Shown: positions 6,733 through 14,623 of the stretch, one piece after another | Numbering within the stretch: position 1 is the first letter of the stretch | Layout: the number at the start of each line of letters is the position of its first letter | Assembly (NCBI GenBank): GCA_023229245.1 | Contig: JALNZU010000033.1 | Span: forward strand, 1 to 33,183 | DNA length: 33,183 bases | Direction: 5' to 3' | Source of the DNA: Bacteroidales bacterium | GTDB taxonomy: Bacteria > Bacteroidota > Bacteroidia > Bacteroidales > F082 | The notes under the pieces: generated by a model | Told to the model about the DNA's origin: nothing | The model's input: the letters and a program-made list of their open reading frames with translations, nothing else | Database searches by the model: none | Translations under genes and position numbers: made by a program

Positions 6733-6758
6733 AGGGTTTGACTTTATAGTCGAACCCT
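6733..6758 (+). terminator. Hairpin downstream of the beta-helix gene
   Basis: AGGGTTTGACT, a TTAT loop and AGTCGAACCCT form an 11-bp stem with one G.T pair, 75 bp after the stop codon. The T-run after it is weak (TTGTGC), so efficiency is uncertain. Confidence 0.5.
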
Positions 6759-6958
6759 TTGTGCAAAAACAGTCAAAAATTGATTTAGAATCAGGTCCCA
6801 GCTCCTTATTGGTTTTGCCCATTTCTTTGATGTGATACTTAGAGCCAAGTAAATATACTTAATAACAACTACATCAGTCGGAAATTAGAGCATGCTATTT
6901 ATGTATTCCCTTATTTCTCTATTCAGGTTATCGATCAGATTTTGAGTATCCCAAATCA

Positions 6959-6984
6959 GGTGGTTTCGACAGGCTCAGCCACCT
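6959..6984. repeat. REP-like palindrome
   Basis: GGTGGTTTCGACAGG followed by CTCAGCCACCT. This is the same element as in the CRISPR trailers, with A to G in the right arm. The arms GGTGG and CCACC pair. It lies in the 548-bp gap between two T9SS genes, so the element is dispersed and not confined to the CRISPR locus. Confidence 0.75.
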
Positions 6985-7043
6985 TATTCCAATTCCCGCT
7001 CAAGAAGTGGAAAAAATTAAAAAGGGGGTTAAGCAACCCCAAA

Positions 7044-7090
7044 GGTGGCTTCGACAAGCTCAGCCACCTTATACAGGCTCAGCCACCTGA
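7044..7090. repeat. REP-like palindrome with duplicated right arm
   Basis: Bases 7044-7069 read GGTGGCTTCGACAAG then CTCAGCCACCT, a variant with paired changes in both arms (GGCT/AGCC). A second right arm (CAGGCTCAGCCACCTGA) follows at about 7074-7090. A related GGGGTTAAGCAACCCC hairpin precedes it near 7024-7040. The compensating changes support a role for the folded form. Confidence 0.65.
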
Positions 7091-7155
7091 TTATGACAAG
7101 ATTCATCACCTTGTGAACTAAGAAAAATATCTCGGAAACTTTCCAAAACACATGG

Positions 7156-7189
7156 AAAGAAAAAAGCTGCAATCAACCGACTGCAGCTT
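7156..7189 (-). terminator. Intrinsic terminator of the C25 protease gene
   Basis: On the minus strand AAGCTGCA, a 10-nt loop and TGCAGCTT form an 8-bp stem followed by TTTTTCTTTCC. It lies 17 bp after the stop codon at 7206. Confidence 0.8.
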
Positions 7190-7205
7190 ACATTATTTGT
7201 TTTGG

Positions 7206-10200
7206 TTATTGGATCACTAGTTTCAAGCTCGAACGCACCCCATCCCCTTCTACCCTAAGGAAATAAATCCCATTAGGAATGTCGGTTATATCCAACTGAT
7301 GCGTAAACCCATCCGCTGCACTTTCGATCTGTTTGCTACGCATCACCTTACCCAGAACGTCCGTCAGTCGGATCATCAAAGATGTATTCACCGACCGGCT
7401 GCTTTTGATAGTTATTTGTCCGTGTGCCGGATTAGGGTAAATATGCAGGTCAATGGTATTCTGTTCGCTTATACCAATAGTACTGATGATCTGTACCACT
7501 TTGGGATCGGACAGCTCACCCTGGCCACAAAAATTAGAAGCCATCAGATACAGCGCAACTTCACCCAGGAAGTCAGGATCCCAGTTGATTAAAAATCCGG
7601 TTTCATACTCCGTACTGCTACCTGATTCTTCAGGCTCAATAATCAAGGTGTATTCCTGAGCAAATGGAACAGGTACTATCTCATACACAGTTTCGTATCC
7701 ATCGTTATAATCAACGGTATCTGGGCCTGCCAATATTTCGGCCTGCTGCGGTATTTCAAACACATGTATCCAGGTTGTGGCATCCGATTCGCTAACACAA
7801 TAGCTATCTTGTATGCGTATGACGTTCAGCTGTGTAGTGCTCATGGGGCTGCTCACCAACTGATACGGACTTTCTTCTATAATCAATGTCTCAAACGGAT
7901 CGTTAAGCTCCAACTCCCAGGGGCTATCACCGGTCAACACTATCTCAACTATAGCTTCATCACCTTGACAGATATACTGAGGCTCGGAGAAAACCACAGT
8001 TGGTAACTCATGGAACATCAGGCTCAGTCCGGTAGTTACCGGTTCACACTCACCTTCCCCATACGCAATAAGTTGAATGGTTACATGCCCATTGGCAATA
8101 TCGGAGGCACCGGGTATATATGCCGTCTCAAAATTTTCGGGATCGGTAAAGCTGCCATCCCCTTCGGTGCTCCACTGGCAGGTGATCATATGTTGTACGC
8201 TCATATAGTCGTTCAACCAAAGCTCTTGTCCTATGCAATTTTGTATGGTATCCGGCCCTTCTATCACCGGCTGTGGATAAATAGTCAGTTCTACGGATGA
8301 CTCCACTGCGGGGCAATCACCCAGACCGGTGGCAAAAAGCGTCAATACGAATCCCTGAGAGCTGATATCTTCTTCACCCGGATAATACACCGCATGCAAT
8401 ACGGTTGGATCATCGAAGGAGCCATCACCTGTGCTGCTCCACAATAGTGATGCGAAATTGCTTGCCCATGCCTCGGACAGCTCTATATGGTCTTCTGCGC
8501 AGATGCTCATCGCTTGTCCGGCGAACACTTCTGCTTCGGGATGGAATACAACAGTCAGATAATCGGTAACCGTAGTTGTTCCGGTAGCTGTCAGGCTCAG
8601 CTGTACGCTACCGGCTTCATAATCGGCTGTAGAAGGTGTATACACAGGGTTGAGGATACTTGCATTGTCGAAAGTACCGCTACCGGAGCTGGTCCATAGC
8701 AAGGTCTCGTAATAGCTTGCCGATCCGTTGAGCTGAACGGTATTCCCATCACATATCTCTATATCGGCCCCAGCCCAGGCAGAGGTAGTTACCATAGGCG
8801 GAAACACTATATCATCCAACCAGGCACAGTCTTGTCCGTTGGATACCGAATAATCCTTTTTATATTCCCATCTAAAAGTATGCATGCCTGCTTCAACCGG
8901 AAAACTTGCTTTAGTCCATTCAATAGTACCATTCCATTCGCCAAGCTTGACGTTATCAATAAAAAACCAAAAATGATCGTAATTCTTCTCGGAGGATACC
9001 TTATAGTAAAATGAGATTGTATCGGCCATTCCCACATCAAATAATATAGATAGCTGTGAGTTCTGGCTATGACCTATGGCACCTGATTTGGCAGCAAAGT
9101 TACCTGAGTAGGGATCTACTGAAACTATCTCCCATGGTTTATTGCCCCCATGTGTCCAGTCAAACTGGTTAAAGTCGCCTGTTTCAAAGTCTTCAATGAC
9201 TAATCCTATCTTGGTATTAAAATCAGCCTGGGCTGTATATGCTCCTGCCTCTATCTGAAACCCGAACGATGCTACGCTACCTACTGGTGCACCTTCACTA
9301 ACAGACACCTGATATGTCACAGTAAACTGTTCCTCAGCTTCAATATGTTCGATTTGATGTACCGTTTGGACTACGTTAAGATACGGACAGTTATTCATAA
9401 AGCTTGCCAGCGCATCAAAGGCATCACTCTGGCCTTTGTTGGTGATGTTAAAAACGATTTGAACTGTCTCACCCGGGTCAAGGCGACCATTATTATTTCC
9501 TGAAGAATCGTCTATAGTATATGATAGCACTTCAAATTCAGGAGCATAGGCCGGGACGCTGAATGAGCTACTCCATTCGTTGCTGCCACTTTGTATAGTA
9601 AGGATGAAAGAAATCGAATACATATTGGGTATCTCATTCGATACCGTAAAGCTGAATGCGTTTTCTACCGTAGCCAAGGTTCCCGCTTCTATATCACCCA
9701 TCTCAAAGCTTTCATTGAGGAGGCTTATATAAGCCGATTCACAGCTAACGCTTACTGACACATTCTCGGCTGTTTCGCTGCCCACATTTCTCAGTGTTAC
9801 ATCTAAGAATATAGTTTCGCCATAGTCTATCTGGCCGTTATTATTGCCTTCCGAATCATCTATGGCATAGCTGTTATAGAGCAGGTACGGACCGCTTGGA
9901 GGGATGCATTCAATGGATTGCTCATATCTGTAATAATTTTGTAGGGTTACAGTAACCAGTGCCTGTACTCCCGGCTCCTGTGTTATGATAGGTATCTGAA
10001 CCGGATTTCCAGTTCCTATACCTGCTCCAATGATCTCATTATCAACAGTAATAGCTATCAGGGCACCTTCATTGGCAGTAACTTCAAACACTTCCATACC
10101 ACTGAGCAGGACAGACATATGCTCTACGGTTAATGGCTGTGGCATTTCGGAATACACCGTCATAAACGCATCCCCATGATGATGGAACAGCTTATAAGTA

Positions 10201-12068
10201 ATATTCTTATGTTCAGGATTATATGGCCAGTTTGATTGTTGCAGGAAGTATTTTCCGGCGGCGTTGGCAAAGGCAGGTAGTATTCCCCTTTCGGCTGGTG
10301 TACTGCCATAATCTGGCATAAATTCCGGCCACATATTGTCGTAGGCACCCCAGACAAACACGTCGTTTACAAACGAATAGGATACTTCAGTTGCTGCTAT
10401 CAAGCCTAAGGCACCATGCGAATGCCGATGAAAAGCCTCTGTGAAACATTCTGAGCTATGATTAAATTTCCCGGTCAGACAGTTGATAGAAAGTACAAAA
10501 GTCAGGTCTTGATTATTTAAACCGCTCAGATGATTATTTCTATAGTCGGGTTCGCCCCAGCCTGTCTCAAGACCATGGTCGCGATGCTGAAGCATAAATG
10601 CACCGCTGTTGATATCATTATTCAGTCGGGTGGCATTTCCACCCCAATCGGTCAGATGAGCTGTATTAGCCGGGATATAGTTCAATCCGTTGGGGCCAAA
10701 ATAGTTGACAACCATAGATGTATTGGTGTTAGACGACCATGAGCCACCCGGATTACCCGAATAAATGGCATTCTCCCGTACAGGGCTCTTCCCTAACACA
10801 TGTTCCCAGAATCCGTTAACCGTTTCGGAGCATATCTGAAACCAACGCTCTGTCTGCCATCCCATAGCCGTGATCGGATTATTATAAAAACCAGCATTAG
10901 TAGGCGGAGTACGCTCATAATCCAAAAACTTATGGATCATATGTTCCAACTCGTTTGCATTACGGGCAGTGATACGGGCAAAAACAACATCGGGCAGGTT
11001 ATTACCTGACATATCCGAGAATGGATTATCGGATATATAAGGGTTGTAATAGCCGGGATGGTCGTTCAACAGGTTAGATACTATCCCTTGATTGCCATCG
11101 GTATGATAATCGCCTAACAATAACACAGCAGCCGGAGGTACACTCCATGAATTGTACGCATTTATAACATAGTTTTTGATGGCAACGGCGGTATTGCCTC
11201 CTATCTCATCCAGGCTTACCACCTTAGTTGTGATACCCTGCCTTTGTCTGAACACCCGTATGCTGTCGGCCCACTGAGTGAAAGCAGCTCCATTAGGTGT
11301 GATAATCAGGTATTCGGCTCCTTCGTCCCGACTTGCAGCATGCTGCAGGGTTCTGACCGAAAAGTCTATATTGGGAAGCATATTGCTGTTGAAGATATGA
11401 TCTTGTAGGATAGGCTCCCACCAGATGCTTCGTAGCCGGTCGTCGCCAAAGACACCGTTGCCACCTTCGAAAACCACCTCAGCTTCAATATCGTAATAAA
11501 CTATCAGTTCTTTGGTTTGCGGATTATATTGAAATGGAGTGATACCCACCATCACCACATCTACCCCTCTTATTTGCGTTGGCTCGGATACCAAAAACGG
11601 ATCAGCCGGATAAAAGGTATCCTGAGAATAAATCTTTTCATCTTTGGTATATTTTACAGGACTGTCGTCATTAGCCAATGGAATTGCCGGAGCAGGAAGC
11701 AGATCCACATTGGAGATAAGCTGCTTCTTAGCTTCTTTAATGACTAAACTAGCAGTGGCACCTTGAGGGATGGCTACTATACGACTGATAGACGGCAGAT
11801 TAGGAGCTCCGGCCTGAGCAGGCAGATGAATACCCTGTATAGCGAGTATCTCTCCAGCTGCATCCTGAGTCAGGTAGTCCTCTACTGTCAGTTCCGGTAA
11901 AAAATGCCGGAACAACAGGCCCTGCTCAGCAGAACGTTGAATGACAAAACCAGTCTTATTGCCATCAACCGGAAATGTAAAACTCTTGTCTTGGGCAAAT
12001 ATACCGTGGCTACAGAAAAGTAAAGCCACAAAAAGGAAAGTGTTAAAAAAGTGGAAATGTTTCTTCAT
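7206..12068 (-). CDS. Gingipain-type C25 cysteine protease, multidomain, T9SS-secreted
   Basis: A secreted protease of 1620 residues. Order: signal peptide (1-25), propeptide-like region (about 26-240), and C25 catalytic domain (about 250-640). The catalytic motifs are HRDHGLETGWGEP with His498 and VLSINCLTGKF with Cys530, close to the spacing in gingipains. Next are three beta-sandwich repeats marked by YxIDDSxGNNNGxxDxGET (about 715-990), and a MAM-like jelly roll (FETGDFNQFDWTHGG... about 1000-1130). Then come PKD/Ig-like repeats with a repeated LWSSTGDGSFDDP motif (about 1140-1400). A T9SS type A sorting domain ends the protein (LHIYPNPAHGQ...NGIYFLRVEG...KLVIQ). The domains after the catalytic part probably bind substrate or the cell surface. 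It is monocistronic, with a TATTTTTG box upstream and a terminator downstream. Specificity cannot be read from the sequence. Confidence 0.93.
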   Translation of the reverse strand: MKKHFHFFNTFLFVALLFCSHGIFAQDKSFTFPVDGNKTGFVIQRSAEQGLLFRHFLPELTVEDYLTQDAAGEILAIQGIHLPAQAGAPNLPSISRIVAIPQGATASLVIKEAKKQLISNVDLLPAPAIPLANDDSPVKYTKDEKIYSQDTFYPADPFLVSEPTQIRGVDVVMVGITPFQYNPQTKELIVYYDIEAEVVFEGGNGVFGDDRLRSIWWEPILQDHIFNSNMLPNIDFSVRTLQHAASRDEGAEYLIITPNGAAFTQWADSIRVFRQRQGITTKVVSLDEIGGNTAVAIKNYVINAYNSWSVPPAAVLLLGDYHTDGNQGIVSNLLNDHPGYYNPYISDNPFSDMSGNNLPDVVFARITARNANELEHMIHKFLDYERTPPTNAGFYNNPITAMGWQTERWFQICSETVNGFWEHVLGKSPVRENAIYSGNPGGSWSSNTNTSMVVNYFGPNGLNYIPANTAHLTDWGGNATRLNNDINSGAFMLQHRDHGLETGWGEPDYRNNHLSGLNNQDLTFVLSINCLTGKFNHSSECFTEAFHRHSHGALGLIAATEVSYSFVNDVFVWGAYDNMWPEFMPDYGSTPAERGILPAFANAAGKYFLQQSNWPYNPEHKNITYKLFHHHGDAFMTVYSEMPQPLTVEHMSVLLSGMEVFEVTANEGALIAITVDNEIIGAGIGTGNPVQIPIITQEPGVQALVTVTLQNYYRYEQSIECIPPSGPYLLYNSYAIDDSEGNNNGQIDYGETIFLDVTLRNVGSETAENVSVSVSCESAYISLLNESFEMGDIEAGTLATVENAFSFTVSNEIPNMYSISFILTIQSGSNEWSSSFSVPAYAPEFEVLSYTIDDSSGNNNGRLDPGETVQIVFNITNKGQSDAFDALASFMNNCPYLNVVQTVHQIEHIEAEEQFTVTYQVSVSEGAPVGSVASFGFQIEAGAYTAQADFNTKIGLVIEDFETGDFNQFDWTHGGNKPWEIVSVDPYSGNFAAKSGAIGHSQNSQLSILFDVGMADTISFYYKVSSEKNYDHFWFFIDNVKLGEWNGTIEWTKASFPVEAGMHTFRWEYKKDYSVSNGQDCAWLDDIVFPPMVTTSAWAGADIEICDGNTVQLNGSASYYETLLWTSSGSGTFDNASILNPVYTPSTADYEAGSVQLSLTATGTTTVTDYLTVVFHPEAEVFAGQAMSICAEDHIELSEAWASNFASLLWSSTGDGSFDDPTVLHAVYYPGEEDISSQGFVLTLFATGLGDCPAVESSVELTIYPQPVIEGPDTIQNCIGQELWLNDYMSVQHMITCQWSTEGDGSFTDPENFETAYIPGASDIANGHVTIQLIAYGEGECEPVTTGLSLMFHELPTVVFSEPQYICQGDEAIVEIVLTGDSPWELELNDPFETLIIEESPYQLVSSPMSTTQLNVIRIQDSYCVSESDATTWIHVFEIPQQAEILAGPDTVDYNDGYETVYEIVPVPFAQEYTLIIEPEESGSSTEYETGFLINWDPDFLGEVALYLMASNFCGQGELSDPKVVQIISTIGISEQNTIDLHIYPNPAHGQITIKSSRSVNTSLMIRLTDVLGKVMRSKQIESAADGFTHQLDITDIPNGIYFLRVEGDGVRSSLKLVIQ

Positions 12069-12108
12069 ATGATGATTCAGTTAAATGAAATGTATCTTCT
12101 ATAACCCA

Positions 12109-12116
12109 CAAAAATA
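12109..12116 (-). promoter_or_regulatory. Candidate -7 promoter box for the C25 protease gene
   Basis: TATTTTTG on the minus strand matches TAnnTTTG, 41 bp before the start codon. The -33 region shows no clear TTTG at standard spacing. The remaining 236 bp up to the next gene hold nothing else I can support. Confidence 0.45.
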
Positions 12117-12352
12117 ATCAAACCTATTGAAATTAACTGACACTGCCTGAAGTAAAAACCTGATAATCAAATTATTTATAATCATTCTAAATGATCTCTT
12201 ATTGAACTTCAAGCAATTACATAGTAAATACACCGGATAACAGAGCATAACCATCAGGGTATTGCTGTATCACCATGCATCCTAAAAAGCTTTGGTGATA
12301 ACAGAATTATTTTCGATCTCTATTGGATTAAAATCTCGACTTTTGTACGGAT

Positions 12353-13096
12353 ATGTCTGTTAAGCACTCTCTTTTTGTAGCCCTAACCCAATTGTTGCTA
12401 TGGATTGGTATTCAATCACCTGCCCAGCATCCTTTCATCAGCTTTGATTGCTTCAACGCAACTATCCGGCAACAGGCATTGCTTCAAAAGCTATCCGTAC
12501 AACTCATCCAACAGTCAGACACCCATTTTGAGGCTTTTCTATCTGATTCGGCAGGCCTTATTTATTTTCTCAAGCTTAGTCCTTACAGCTATTTCGATCA
12601 TTTTGCAAATCAAGAAGACAGCCTTCAGTGGCATGGATATCAAGGTATTCACTTTCAAACTGAACTACTTTCTACTGTGTTGATTCGGGTACCACATCTT
12701 TATGCAAGCGTCAGCTTGTCAATGCATAGCATGCAGAAAATAGATGAAACAGAACTATTTTATCCATTTCTCACGGCTTTGGAAGACTGTGCTCAATCTG
12801 TTGTATGGCCTGATTGTATCCGATCAGCCGATCGCATGCATATTAACACCGGTATTATTCGACAGCGCCATGATACATTATCCGGATTTGCTAAAGCTTT
12901 TGAAATAGTAGCCCTCATTGATACGGCCTTCATACGATCCTTACAGCCTTTATTCGACAGGCTGAACGAAAGCACGGCTTTTATCCCCATAGAAAACGGG
13001 ATCATCGTATTCCCCGACCATTCCCATACCGAATTAAGTTACCAACTCCGTCCCGGAATCAGTATCCGAATAAACTATTTCATACGTTCTGAATAA
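12353..13096 (+). CDS. Exported protein of unknown function
   Basis: A 247-residue product I do not recognise. It starts with a signal peptide (about 1-24, ending QSPAQ). The rest is soluble and mixed alpha/beta in character, with several Cys (FDCFNAT, EDCAQ, PDCIRSAD) that could form periplasmic disulphides. No sorting domain, lipobox or known motif is seen. It is transcribed divergently from the C25 protease and converges on the MerR gene, so it is probably monocistronic. A near-match to the -7 box (GACTTTTG) ends 7 bp before the ATG, which is too close for a normal leader. Confidence 0.6.
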   Translation: MSVKHSLFVALTQLLLWIGIQSPAQHPFISFDCFNATIRQQALLQKLSVQLIQQSDTHFEAFLSDSAGLIYFLKLSPYSYFDHFANQEDSLQWHGYQGIHFQTELLSTVLIRVPHLYASVSLSMHSMQKIDETELFYPFLTALEDCAQSVVWPDCIRSADRMHINTGIIRQRHDTLSGFAKAFEIVALIDTAFIRSLQPLFDRLNESTAFIPIENGIIVFPDHSHTELSYQLRPGISIRINYFIRSE

Positions 13097-13186
13097 GCTT
13101 GTTAGCTCATAGCTTGATCATTAGAGATGAAAAGACACGCAAATGGTAAATACCATCAACAGATGAGCTGTGTTGATAACTAATTG

Positions 13187-13531
13187 TCAGAGATTTTTAG
13201 CACGTCGTTCTAAAACTGCATCAAGTTGTTGTAAGAAGTTTAGGCTGTTATGCAGGGCTTGCAACACAAATGTCTGATCTTCAAGCTGTTCTATATCATG
13301 TTTAATGACATCACGCGCACCTTGCAATGTATAGCCTTTGACTTTGACTAAGTTATAGATGATATGTAGGTATCGGATATCTTTTTCGGTAAAGAGGCGA
13401 TTCCCTTTTTTGTTCTTTTTTGGTCGTAGCACATCGAACTCTCTTTCCCAGAATCGGATCAGCGAGGGGTTGACATCAAAGAATCGGGCTACCTCACCTA
13501 TGCTGTAATAAATTTTCCCAGGTTTCAGCAT
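13187..13531 (-). CDS. MerR-family transcriptional regulator
   Basis: The N-terminal winged helix-turn-helix is typical of MerR (KIYYSIGEVARFFDVNPSLI, RFWEREF, then NRLFTEKDIRYL). An effector or dimerisation helix follows with no metal-binding Cys cluster. I chose the ATG at 13531 (114 residues) and not the one at 13588. The longer form lies inside the upstream M23 gene and adds residues outside the domain. With the shorter start the gene begins 7 bp after the M23 stop, so the two are probably co-transcribed. MerR next to an M23 peptidase beside alaS is, from memory, a recurring order in Bacteroidota. Its targets are unknown. Confidence 0.85.
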   Translation of the reverse strand: MLKPGKIYYSIGEVARFFDVNPSLIRFWEREFDVLRPKKNKKGNRLFTEKDIRYLHIIYNLVKVKGYTLQGARDVIKHDIEQLEDQTFVLQALHNSLNFLQQLDAVLERRAKNL

Positions 13532-13538
13532 ATATGGA

Positions 13539-14510
13539 TCAATCCATTGTTTGGGAAGGCAATAGCGACAGCTCCAATATGAGTTCATACTCTTCGGGCG
13601 TCAGGTCGTCAAAGAAAAAGTGAATCGGATTGACCGGCTTATTATTTTTATGCACTTCGTAATGTAGATGTGATGAGGTTGACTTACCGGTGTTTCCGAC
13701 ATTTCCGATGAGTTGTCCGCGTTTGACGTTTTCTCCTTTCCTGACTTTGAACGCACTCAGATGTGCATACATAGTCCGGTATCCAAACCCATGATCGATC
13801 AGGATCACATTACCATATCCATAATGATTTTTACTTACCTGTATCACTGTACCGTTACCGGTTGCAAACACTTCCGTTCCAATAGGGGCACTAAAATCTA
13901 TCCCCTGATGAAACTTATTGACCTTATAAAACGGATCAAGACGTACTCCAAAATGAGAAGATATACGCCTTACATCGGTATTCTTCACCGGTTGTATAGC
14001 CGGAATAGAAGCCAACATCTCACTCTTGTTTCTGGCTAACTCTAATACTTCGTCAAAGGATTTGCTCTGTACATACAACATACTTGCGATGCGGTCTAAT
14101 CGTTTGGAGGTTTCCACTACTATCTCCGAATTTCGATAACCTGACAGGGCTTCATAGCGGTCAACCCCACCATAGCCGGCCTTACGTATTGAGCTTGGAA
14201 TAGGTTCGGCTTCAAAGATCACCCGGTAAATATTATCGTCGCGCTCCTGCATCTCGTTGAGAAGCCCTTCTAATTTGGCTATCTTTTCGGTAAGCTTTTC
14301 ATAGTTCAACTGCATATATTCTAACTCACGCTCCTGCATGCGCTCTTTGGGAGAGCCTAAAAAATAATAGGCTGCAGCAACAAATGCAAAAGCTATTGTA
14401 CTGGTAGTCAGTAGGTAATACAAAGAACCCAACAAACGCCTTTTCCAACTTGTGGTATATTTCTCGTAAGCAAGAGTTTTTTGATTAAAGATGTATTTAG
14501 GCTTGGCCAT
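13539..14510 (-). CDS. M23-family (LytM-type) cell-wall metallopeptidase, membrane-anchored
   Basis: A 323-residue cell-wall endopeptidase or its regulator. It has a short cytoplasmic start, a transmembrane segment (27-52), a coiled coil (about 57-93), a linker, and a C-terminal M23 domain (about 180-300). Zinc ligands are complete: His201 and Asp205 in FHQGIDF, and His283 in HLHYEV. The catalytic-type His250 is in MYAHLS. Because the active site is intact it is probably an enzyme and not a degenerate activator of the EnvC kind. It shares a divergent promoter region with alaS and is followed closely by the MerR gene. Confidence 0.9.
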   Translation of the reverse strand: MAKPKYIFNQKTLAYEKYTTSWKRRLLGSLYYLLTTSTIAFAFVAAAYYFLGSPKERMQERELEYMQLNYEKLTEKIAKLEGLLNEMQERDDNIYRVIFEAEPIPSSIRKAGYGGVDRYEALSGYRNSEIVVETSKRLDRIASMLYVQSKSFDEVLELARNKSEMLASIPAIQPVKNTDVRRISSHFGVRLDPFYKVNKFHQGIDFSAPIGTEVFATGNGTVIQVSKNHYGYGNVILIDHGFGYRTMYAHLSAFKVRKGENVKRGQLIGNVGNTGKSTSSHLHYEVHKNNKPVNPIHFFFDDLTPEEYELILELSLLPSQTMD

Positions 14511-14544
14511 AGCCGGATCAGCAGATAGAAAAATAATAACGCCA

Positions 14545-14571
14545 CAAAAATAATATTTTAAGCTAACTTTG
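14545..14571. promoter_or_regulatory. Divergent promoter pair, M23 gene and alaS
   Basis: Two -7 boxes face away from each other: TATTTTTG at 14545-14552 on the minus strand for the M23 gene and TAACTTTG at 14564-14571 on the plus strand for alaS. They are 11 bp apart, so polymerase binding at one would probably hinder the other. The predicted leaders are about 28 and 46 nt. Confidence 0.5.
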
Positions 14572-14623
14572 CAAGTTTAATTAATGATTTCTTACTAAAA
14601 GTTTATTATACAAACATCTACAG

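Noticed and set aside
7299..11747. Several ORFs of 60-97 codons opposite the C25 protease
   Set aside because: Antisense shadows of a long, well-supported coding frame; no own promoters or motifs.
13532..13588. Upstream start for the MerR gene
   Set aside because: It adds 19 residues outside the domain and lies within the M23 coding end; the ATG at 13531 fits the family.
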